Positions 57,803 to 64,000 of a stretch of DNA of 64,000 nt are shown here, in pieces (position 1 is the first letter of the stretch; each line of letters opens with the position of its first letter). The position numbers and the translations under genes are program-made. This DNA is from Gammaproteobacteria bacterium (GTDB lineage Bacteria; Pseudomonadota; Gammaproteobacteria; Xanthomonadales; Wenzhouxiangellaceae). Under the pieces are notes generated by a model, which worked only from the letters and a program-made list of their open reading frames with translations, was not told the DNA's origin and searched no databases. Where the stretch lies: the NCBI GenBank assembly GCA_021772985.1, contig JAJFKX010000025.1:186001-250000 (forward strand). Direction: 5' to 3'.

Positions 57803-59005
57803 CTATCTGAACGAGGCCACTGTGCTGGCCCGCTCACGGTGCACCCGGTCATTATCACTGAAACTTGCCGTGCCAAATGGCCGACCGTTAAATGTGAAAC
57901 CCGGATTAGAGAACCCACCTATGCGTGGCAGTCCGGTACTGGTAGTTCCCATAATGGTGCGAAAATTACCGGTGAAATCTGCTAAACCGTGACCATATGG
58001 AAATGGTGAGGTGGTTGGGTCATTCTGGTGACGTGCTCCAAATAAATGACCCACTTCATGGACAAAAGTAAAATCTGTACAGGAGAACTTGACCACAAAG
58101 AAGCCATTGGTTGCGCCCCCACCGATAGCGTTAACGATGCCGCAGATATTTGGGTCATTGGGTGTTGCAACTATCATTCCGACCAAATCTGCAGACCTTG
58201 AGTTCCGAGTCGAATTAGCCAGGGAATCATTAAAGCCATCATTTAAATTGCGCAGACCGGATGCATTCTGCTGCGCTGTAGATCGCTCGTTATTGGTTGC
58301 CCGGAACAAGCCGGCACTTTGCATGGTAATAGGTATGCTTGTTGCAGAATAAGCCTGATTAGACTGCGATATGAAAAAATTCATGCGATCAACAATCGGC
58401 CCAACCCCGCCTGCTGCATTGATTGCTGTATTGGATGCGATTTGCATAACCCTGACAATATTATTACCACCACGCGTAGTCTCGGTATTTACCGGCAATG
58501 TTAACTGGGGGGTATCATCGGCATTACCGAGTGTTGTGAAATCCCTTTCCGCAAGTAGATACTGGCCATTTTGCAAAGTGCTGATTTCAAAAATTTTATC
58601 CACCAGCCTGATTTGGCCAAATACACGGTTATTATTAATAACAAATGTAGCCAAATCTGTCGCGACTTCATTCGAACCGTTCGTGCCTGGCACCTCAACA
58701 ATTCCATTCCACGAGTAATAACCACCCTCTATATTATAATTATGGGTTTGTTGAATTTTAAAGTTCTCGTTACCGAGGTTAAAATTAAATGCCGGAGTAT
58801 CCTTGCCCAAGGCTTTAATATTCACCGCCACAGCATCAACAAAATGTGCTGATTTAAGCAATTCCTGCACACCAGCCTGGCTTTTCAAGTCAATGGGTGT
58901 TTTGGATTCGCCTAATAAATTAGGTGTTTGGATTTGCGCATACGCACTGCCACAAACTGCGGCGGTCAAAAATATAGTCAGGCATAAGCCGTTACGATAC
59001 GACAT
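57803..59005 (-). CDS. Secreted reprolysin-type zinc metalloprotease
   Basis: The protein of about 400 residues has a signal peptide (LCLTIFLTAAVCGSAYAQ) and the reprolysin/adamalysin zinc motif HEVGHLFGARHQND near residue 330, with the three His ligands, catalytic Glu and a following Met-turn candidate (RTIMG). It belongs to the M12-like metzincins and cleaves proteins outside the cell. The N-terminal half may be a pro-domain. No C-terminal targeting domain is seen. ATG 59005 is preferred: AGGAG lies eight bases upstream. ATG 59011 is possible. Confidence 0.86.
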   Translation of the reverse strand: MSYRNGLCLTIFLTAAVCGSAYAQIQTPNLLGESKTPIDLKSQAGVQELLKSAHFVDAVAVNIKALGKDTPAFNFNLGNENFKIQQTHNYNIEGGYYSWNGIVEVPGTNGSNEVATDLATFVINNNRVFGQIRLVDKIFEISTLQNGQYLLAERDFTTLGNADDTPQLTLPVNTETTRGGNNIVRVMQIASNTAINAAGGVGPIVDRMNFFISQSNQAYSATSIPITMQSAGLFRATNNERSTAQQNASGLRNLNDGFNDSLANSTRNSRSADLVGMIVATPNDPNICGIVNAIGGGATNGFFVVKFSCTDFTFVHEVGHLFGARHQNDPTTSPFPYGHGLADFTGNFRTIMGTTSTGLPRIGGFSNPGFTFNGRPFGTASFSDNDRVHRERASTVASFR

Positions 59006-59408
59006 TGGCATGTCTCCTTTGTACTTTCCATAGTAAATGTAACCTGACAGTAAGTAGATAACTGCCCAGTTACTCCTTCTTTTAGGAGTATCACTTAACT
59101 TGTTACCCTGCAAGATGCTTTTTCATGCATACTGAAAAATAATAATTTCCATTGCTAATTGCCATATGCATATTCGTTATCGAATGTCTTGACTTTTGTT
59201 AATGCAGGAAGTGTTTATTCTGATAATAGCTGGCGCCATTCACAATTTATTGACGTTTCTCATCGAGAAATCACATATCCTGGTTATATGTGGAATATAT
59301 TCAAGCCGAATTTTTTTAAGCTGAAAGCTTGAAATAAAAAAAGAAAACCAAGTAGCGTAGCTACTTAAACGGACACTAATTAATTTGATAAACCTGGTTT
59401 TATAAATA
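59006..59408. other. 403-base region between the protease and transferase genes
   Basis: No gene is visible. It holds the leader of the metalloprotease (minus) and, at its right end, the glutathione transferase terminator. The middle is AT-rich with no other recognised site. Confidence 0.4.
59331..59366 (-). terminator. Intrinsic terminator after the glutathione transferase
   Basis: AAGTAGC and GCTACTT (59350-59366) form a seven-pair stem with a three-base loop. On the minus strand a T-rich run (TTTTCTTTTTTTATTT) follows. The stop of the transferase gene is about 40 bases away. Confidence 0.7.
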
Positions 59409-60023
59409 CTATTCTATACCTTCCCTAAGCATTGCAGATTTGACACCATCATTTTTCAGCATCCTATCCATGAAAGCCCTTATATTTTTAAAGGTATACG
59501 CTGGTTTGGCCATATTCCGTGACCAGCGAAATACAGTAAATGCATAAGCATCTGAGATACAAGGTTTATCTCCTGCTGTAAAGGTATTATCAGCCAACCA
59601 ATCATCACAATAGCGCAATAAAGCAATCACTTGATTTTCTGCGGCCTGTTTAATACGTCTATGTTCATCATCGCTTCCAGCATCAATAAATCGCGGCTGA
59701 AAGAAATAAGCAGCATGCGAACGATGCAGGTCAGATGCAATAAAACTTAGCCAACGATTGATCAGGTATTGTGACTGTGGGTTATCTTTTCCACCAATGT
59801 CGGCATCAGGGTGGCTGTCAGCTATAAATCGCAAAATGGCATTACATTGTGTCAACACCGTACCGTCATCCAATACCAATGCCGGCACTTGTCTAACGAC
59901 ATTGATCGCTGTAAAAGTTGTGTCCCCTAAGTCCGGTTGCTCAATATCGAAGTCAGCACCAACCCAGTTCAAAGCTATATGCGGCCCCATCGAACACGCA
60001 CCAGGAAAGTAATACAGTTTCAT
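59409..60023 (-). CDS. Glutathione S-transferase, beta class-like
   Basis: The 204-residue protein begins MKLYYFPGACSMGPHIAL, the beta-class GST start with Cys10 as the likely catalytic residue. It has the glutathione-site VPALVLDDGTVLTQCNAIL and an all-helical C-terminal domain (about 90-200). It conjugates or reduces substrates with glutathione in the cytosol. It is a single gene between the metalloprotease and the Vgb-like gene, with its own terminator. Confidence 0.88.
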   Translation of the reverse strand: MKLYYFPGACSMGPHIALNWVGADFDIEQPDLGDTTFTAINVVRQVPALVLDDGTVLTQCNAILRFIADSHPDADIGGKDNPQSQYLINRWLSFIASDLHRSHAAYFFQPRFIDAGSDDEHRRIKQAAENQVIALLRYCDDWLADNTFTAGDKPCISDAYAFTVFRWSRNMAKPAYTFKNIRAFMDRMLKNDGVKSAMLREGIE

Positions 60024-60230
60024 AGTAAGCTCTCAGTGCCGAATATTCCGAGTATTTATTGTAGCTCTATTACCCCACCAATTCCTGAATGGTAACAAAT
60101 ACACACTGACCAATCGTTGAAATTTGTAATGACACGTTTGCTTTCGAGCGCCCGCAGTATTGGAAACATAGCGGTTTGTCTTGTTGTTGCTGTAGATTTT
60201 TCCCGGCTGGCATACTATAAATAGTCATCG

Positions 60231-60257
60231 TCAACTTACAAAGTTGAACATTTTTCT
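60231..60257 (+). promoter_or_regulatory. Hairpin plus T run in the leader of the propeller gene
   Basis: TCAACTT-ACA-AAGTTGA (60231-60247) is a seven-pair stem, followed by ACATTTTTC. It lies about 20 bases before the Vgb-like start. It may be an attenuator or a weak terminator from upstream. Low GC in the stem argues for weak strength. Confidence 0.4.
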
Positions 60258-60275
60258 GCTGTCAAGGATAAGGCC

Positions 60276-61301
60276 ATGAACAAAATTATTCACTATTCGC
60301 TAGGCTTCCTGGTTACCTGTTTGCTGCTGATGCAACCCTCACATGCACAAACTGACGCCATATCAATTCAGGAATGGGTTGTGCCATGGGATAGCACCCG
60401 GCCCCGCGATCCGTTTGTAGCGCCGGACGGTAAAGTGTGGTTCGTTGGTCAGGCAGGTCACTATGCAGGTGTATTTGATCCTGACACTGAACAATTCTCC
60501 CGCATTGACATGGATCCCGGTACCGGGCCGCACAATCTAATCGTAGATGGCAATGGAATCGTTTGGTATGCTGGCAACCGTGCGGCACATATCGGCAGGA
60601 TTGACCCCAATGCTGAAGCCGGGAAACAAATCAAGAAGTATCCAACCCCTAAAGACACCGCTGCTGACCCTCATACCTTGATTGAAGCCGCTAACGGCCT
60701 CCTCTGGTTTACCTCACAAAGCAGCAATGGGATTGGTAGACTAAATCCGGATACCGGCTCTGTGGAAGTCCTCACAGTACCGACTAAACGTGCCCGACCT
60801 TATGGTATTGACCTGGATAGTGATGGTAATGCATGGGTGGTATTATTGGGCACCAATAAACTGGCACGGGTTGATGCTCAAGCATTCACATTAACCGAAA
60901 TAGAAATACCCCGCACTGCCGCCCGGCCGCGACGAGTCGCCGTTACCAGTGATGACTTAATCTGGTATGTGGATTATGCCGAAGGCTATGTTGGTCAGTA
61001 TGACGCAAAAACCGAGAGTTTTCGGGAGTGGCAAACCCCGGGGCGTAGCACAGAAGGCATTCGTGGTAGTGGCCCGTATGCTATGACAGCTGATGCGCAA
61101 GATCGCCTCTGGTTTGTCGAAACTTTCCCTAATCCCAACCGATTGATAGGCTTTGATCCTGCCAGTGAATCATTTATTGGTGCTGCCGATGTACCCAGTG
61201 GCGGGGGTAGCGTACGACACATGTATTATGATAAAAATACCCATACGATATGGTTCGGCACAGATACCAACAATCTGGCTCAAGCACGGTTGCCGGAATA
61301 A
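60276..61301 (+). CDS. Exported Vgb-like beta-propeller protein
   Basis: The 341-residue protein has a signal peptide (about residues 1-25, SHAQTD) and repeated propeller blades of the virginiamycin B lyase/NHL type, such as PDGKVWFVGQAGHYAGVFDP, NGLLWFTSQSSNGIGRLNPD and DRLWFVETFPNPNRLIGFDP. It should be a periplasmic or secreted six- or seven-blade protein. True Vgb is cytosolic and cleaves streptogramins; the signal peptide argues against that role. AAGGATAAGG precedes the ATG. A small acetyltransferase gene follows after 23 bases. Confidence 0.85.
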   Translation: MNKIIHYSLGFLVTCLLLMQPSHAQTDAISIQEWVVPWDSTRPRDPFVAPDGKVWFVGQAGHYAGVFDPDTEQFSRIDMDPGTGPHNLIVDGNGIVWYAGNRAAHIGRIDPNAEAGKQIKKYPTPKDTAADPHTLIEAANGLLWFTSQSSNGIGRLNPDTGSVEVLTVPTKRARPYGIDLDSDGNAWVVLLGTNKLARVDAQAFTLTEIEIPRTAARPRRVAVTSDDLIWYVDYAEGYVGQYDAKTESFREWQTPGRSTEGIRGSGPYAMTADAQDRLWFVETFPNPNRLIGFDPASESFIGAADVPSGGGSVRHMYYDKNTHTIWFGTDTNNLAQARLPE

Positions 61302-61324
61302 CTAACAAGGAGAGTTATCCACCA

Positions 61325-61603
61325 ATGACTATTCAACATGATCAGGACAATCAGCGTTACTTGCTGATTGTTAGCAATGGACACGATGATAATGCAGTGG
61401 TCTTGCGCTACCATCGGCCAGATAAAAACACCATCAATTTCACTTCAACTTTTACCCCGGAGAACCTGCGTGGCCAAGGCCTGGCCCGCAGGGTTGTTGA
61501 ACATGCGCTGGATGAAGCCGAGCAACAGGGCCTTACAATATTAGGTTCCTGCTGGTATGTCGCAAAGTTGCTGAATGAGCGAAAACAGCAAGCATCAGCT
61601 TAA
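61325..61603 (+). CDS. Small GNAT-like acetyltransferase (YjdJ type)
   Basis: The 92-residue protein has the compact GNAT fold of the COG2388 type, with FTSTFTPENLRGQGLARRVVEHALDEAEQQGL as the acetyl-CoA site (RGQGLA), then a short helix with Cys-Trp-Tyr (GSCWYVAKLL). Such proteins may acetylate small molecules or proteins; the substrate is unknown. AAGGAG lies 11 bases before ATG 61325. It follows the Vgb-like gene after 23 bases and probably shares its transcript. Confidence 0.75.
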   Translation: MTIQHDQDNQRYLLIVSNGHDDNAVVLRYHRPDKNTINFTSTFTPENLRGQGLARRVVEHALDEAEQQGLTILGSCWYVAKLLNERKQQASA

Positions 61604-61622
61604 GCGTGGCCCGTCCACGCTT
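61602..61622 (+). terminator. Hairpin after the acetyltransferase gene
   Basis: AAGCGTGG and CCACGCTT pair around a five-base loop and the stem overlaps the stop codon. A short T run (TTTG) follows, so it is a probable plus-strand terminator. Confidence 0.55.
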
Positions 61623-61682
61623 TGCCGGTGTTGATCTGTAGGCTGATTTAATACTTAGTCTCGAAATCATTTGACCAACTGA

Positions 61683-63248
61683 TCAGGAACCTGTTGTCTG
61701 CTTGGCATCTGCCACAATCTGTCGCACATCGCTTAACAGCTCATCGACATCAAATAACATGCCATCCTTGATGGTATAGCGAATACCCTGCACGCGGCCC
61801 GGTTTTCCATTATCCAGTAACCGATAATGACCAGTTCCATAGAGTAATTTGAAATTGGCTATGGGGTTTTCCCGGACCACTACCAGATCAGCCTTTTTGC
61901 CAATTGCAATAGAACCAATCTCGTCATCCATACCCAAAGCCTCAGCACCATTCAGGGTCGCTGCTTTCAACACTTCCAGTGGGTGAAAACCGGCTTCCTG
62001 CAACAACTCCAATTCGCGAATATAACCAAAACCATATAATTTATAGATGTAGCCGGAATCTGACCCCGTAGTCACCCGACCACCATGGTTTTTATAATCA
62101 TTCAAAAATGTCATCCAGCGCTGGAAGTTACGCTTCCAGTCAATTTCATGCTGGGTAGTCCAGTCAAACCAATAAGACCCATGTGCTTCAGGGCTGGGCT
62201 CGAAAAATTTCATTAGCTGAGGGTGGCCATATTGCTTATGCCATTCGGCATTTTGCTCACGCATCAAGTCACGGCTAGCCTCATATATGGTTAGCGTTGG
62301 ATTGATTGTGAAATCCAGCTCAATCAATTCATCCCGAACAGCATTCCAATGCTCACTGCCGGGCTCAGCACCCTGCAACCATAACTTGCCGGCTTCACCG
62401 AATCTATGTTGCTCATTGTTGTAGTTGTAATCCAGTGGGTAGTCCTGGATCATCTGATCGGTAAACAATGCCTCTGGTAAGCCATACCAATGTTCCATTG
62501 TGGTCAACCCTGCCCGAGCAGAGTCCAAAACGTTCCAGCGGACTACATTGAGTTGTGCGTGGTGCATCGCACTACCCAGGTTTTGCTGTTTAGCTTCATC
62601 AAAAGCAGCACTCATAATCGCTGGGCTGGCACCAAAAAACTTAATCCCGAGAGCGCCTTGCCGGCGAATATCTTTTACCCAATCGCGGGCATGCTCCGGT
62701 GTGCTGATTGGACCATCTGAACCCATACCAAAACCTGCATATGGGATGATTCGAGGTGCGGTTATTTCCCCGGCCTGACTACGTTTCACATGATCCAGGA
62801 CCCAATCAAGACCATTGAAGCTGCCTGGCTCACGTACCGTAGTAATCCCATGTGCCAACCACAATTTCAGCACATACTCAGCGGTAACCCCCTGTTCATC
62901 GCCACCCAGGTGACCATGCATATCAACAAAACCGGGTAATACATAGTGACCGCTCAAATCCAGTTCATGATCACCGTCATTGGCCTGTGGGCGATTTTCA
63001 GGGTCAATCTCAGCACCAGGATTGCCGACGCTTTGAATCCGGGTAATACGATCATTTTCGATTACGATATCCACCGGCCCCCGCGGCGGAGCACCTTCAC
63101 CGCTAACCATTATCACGCCACGCAGGATTAAGCGTTCATAGGGTCCTTCTCCACGCTCACGCTCCGGTGCTGGTTCGGGTGCAGCGACAGCAACTCCAAA
63201 GATGATGGCCAGAGATACCCCCAAGATCATACGCAAGCATTTGTTCAT
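61683..63248 (-). CDS. Exported amidohydrolase
   Basis: The 521-residue protein has a signal peptide (to about residue 22, AVAAPE) and an amidohydrolase superfamily TIM barrel with the metal motif PGFVDMHGHLGGD near residue 108, further His in SAMHHAQLNVV and the Asp of TTGSDSGYIYK. The C-terminal DEIGSIAIGKKADLVVV is typical of imidazolonepropionase-like amidohydrolases. The signal peptide predicts a periplasmic peptidase or lactonase-like enzyme. Its substrate cannot be told. It stands alone and diverges from the sulfotransferase-like gene at 63316. Confidence 0.85.
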   Translation of the reverse strand: MNKCLRMILGVSLAIIFGVAVAAPEPAPERERGEGPYERLILRGVIMVSGEGAPPRGPVDIVIENDRITRIQSVGNPGAEIDPENRPQANDGDHELDLSGHYVLPGFVDMHGHLGGDEQGVTAEYVLKLWLAHGITTVREPGSFNGLDWVLDHVKRSQAGEITAPRIIPYAGFGMGSDGPISTPEHARDWVKDIRRQGALGIKFFGASPAIMSAAFDEAKQQNLGSAMHHAQLNVVRWNVLDSARAGLTTMEHWYGLPEALFTDQMIQDYPLDYNYNNEQHRFGEAGKLWLQGAEPGSEHWNAVRDELIELDFTINPTLTIYEASRDLMREQNAEWHKQYGHPQLMKFFEPSPEAHGSYWFDWTTQHEIDWKRNFQRWMTFLNDYKNHGGRVTTGSDSGYIYKLYGFGYIRELELLQEAGFHPLEVLKAATLNGAEALGMDDEIGSIAIGKKADLVVVRENPIANFKLLYGTGHYRLLDNGKPGRVQGIRYTIKDGMLFDVDELLSDVRQIVADAKQTTGS

Positions 63249-63315
63249 GGTATTTCCTTGTTAAACTGTGCGCGCAGTATAGCGATTTAACATATCTTGA
63301 TGCAGGTTTTGGCCA

Positions 63316-64000
63316 ATGGCAAAGATTTTTATTAACTCCATTCCTAAAAGCGGCACTTATCGTGTATCAGCATTATTGCAGCAAGCTGGTATCCAATCGA
63401 CTGGATTGCATATCACCGATGATAAGGCCTGGGATTACAGCAACATCGATGTAGAAACTGGCCGCCGCAATCCAGATGCCGCATTGCAGGCTGGATTAAG
63501 CCCTGCTGAAGCATTAGCAAGTATTCAAGACAATCGGGCTTTGGTCGGCCATTTTGGCTTCAGTATCCAGCATTGCGCACTGCTAAAAGATTTCACCACT
63601 ATTTTCCTGGTTCGCGATATCCGTGAAGTGATTGTTTCCTGGTGCCGTTGGCAAGTATTCAGTGGTCAAAATCCTCGCTTGGCAGCCATTGACGATCCAC
63701 AGCAGATGATCGTCAGCTTTCTGGAGTTAAGCGCCCGTCCTACAGCGCAGATAGTTATGTCTTTGCTGCCATGGTATTTATATTTACCGCAAACCCATAT
63801 TTTCCGGGTTGCGGATTTAAAACAACATGAAACACTGACAAGGTTATTTAAGGTTTGTGGTTGTACCCAAACCAAACTTAATATCGAACAAATCAAAAAA
63901 ACGGTTGATGGTGAAGAAACCTTGACCAAGGTGCCGGGCAATAGCTTGATTTCAGACCATTGGTCTGAGCAGGCCGAGCACCTCTTCCGTGCCCATCACC
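63316..64000 (+). CDS. Sulfotransferase-like protein, cut by the right edge
   Basis: A frame opens at ATG 63316 and remains open to the edge (228 codons). It begins MAKIFINSIPKSGTYRV, whose PKSGT is the PAPS 5'-phosphosulfate loop of sulfotransferases, and later has FLVRDIREVIVSW, the 3'-phosphate-binding RD...S motif, then VADLKQHETL. The protein would transfer sulfate from PAPS to an unknown acceptor, such as a carbohydrate or lipid. No signal peptide is visible. It diverges from the amidohydrolase across 67 bases. Confidence 0.82.
   Translation, partial: MAKIFINSIPKSGTYRVSALLQQAGIQSTGLHITDDKAWDYSNIDVETGRRNPDAALQAGLSPAEALASIQDNRALVGHFGFSIQHCALLKDFTTIFLVRDIREVIVSWCRWQVFSGQNPRLAAIDDPQQMIVSFLELSARPTAQIVMSLLPWYLYLPQTHIFRVADLKQHETLTRLFKVCGCTQTKLNIEQIKKTVDGEETLTKVPGNSLISDHWSEQAEHLFRAHH

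Noticed and set aside
60276-61301. Streptogramin (virginiamycin B) resistance gene
   Set aside because: The propeller is Vgb-like, but the signal peptide predicts export, so a resistance role is not supported.
1-64000. tRNA, rRNA, CRISPR array, insertion sequence or prophage
   Set aside because: I read the gaps on both strands and saw no cloverleaf, repeat-spacer array, transposase or phage structural gene. A tRNA scan by program would be decisive.

Overview
The window is a continuous stretch of chromosome from a gammaproteobacterium. The order dprA, LysM protein, def, fmt, rsmB, DUF4390, ntrY-like, ntrX-like, trkA, trkH is a gammaproteobacterial housekeeping arrangement, and tamA/tamB, topA with smg and tsaC/hemF, tatABC, glnA and an LpxL-type acyltransferase all fit a Gram-negative member of that class. 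An IPTL-CTERM-like protein, an Oar-type TonB-dependent receptor, a Tat-exported vanadium haloperoxidase and several secreted propeller or PKD proteins suggest an aquatic or marine heterotroph, perhaps in the Arenicella/Marinicella/Wenzhouxiangella neighbourhood. That placement is inference from gene content, not a phylogeny. I see no tRNA or rRNA gene, CRISPR array, insertion sequence or prophage.

Layout. Positions 1-7156 (minus) hold a gene cut by the left edge, a TPR protein, and the envelope pair tamA-tamB. Positions 7374-11921 (minus) hold two exported proteins, a PKD-domain protein and a vanadium haloperoxidase, each followed by a clear intrinsic terminator. Positions 12210-17743 (minus) carry an RND efflux pump with its adaptor encoded downstream, then ohr and a short SlyD-like FKBP. 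Positions 18002-23001 (minus) carry a LytTR regulator with its LytS-type kinase, a Na+/H+-type antiporter and ferrochelatase. Diverging from hemH (plus, 23195-25511) are an IPTL-CTERM-like protein and tatABC. Positions 25793-28705 hold a PadR/HAAS pair, a polysaccharide deacetylase and an AraC regulator.

Positions 28817-35725 (minus) are housekeeping: hemF-tsaC, topA, smg-dprA and a LysM protein. Positions 35891-46069 (plus) form a long run from def to trkH and a small TPR protein, with many 1-4 base overlaps. Next come an LpxL-type acyltransferase, dtd, a zinc-type ArsR repressor with a CDF exporter, a DUF4124 protein, glnA and prpD. The right end (52940-64000) is accessory: an Oar-like receptor, a PhoD-like phosphatase, a reprolysin-type protease, a glutathione transferase, a Vgb-like propeller, a small acetyltransferase, an exported amidohydrolase, and a sulfotransferase-like gene running off the right edge.

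How the genes may work together: tatABC can export the RR-signal haloperoxidase. The zinc-site ArsR protein has an operator-like palindrome in front of itself and the CDF exporter. NtrYX sits directly before the potassium uptake genes trkAH, and its NtrX has lost the sigma54-contacting part of its AAA+ domain. The best points for follow-up are that NtrX with the perfect 18-base palindrome in front of it, the PadR-HAAS pair whose promoter palindrome recurs in front of the PhoD-like gene, and the IPTL-CTERM protein joined to tatABC.
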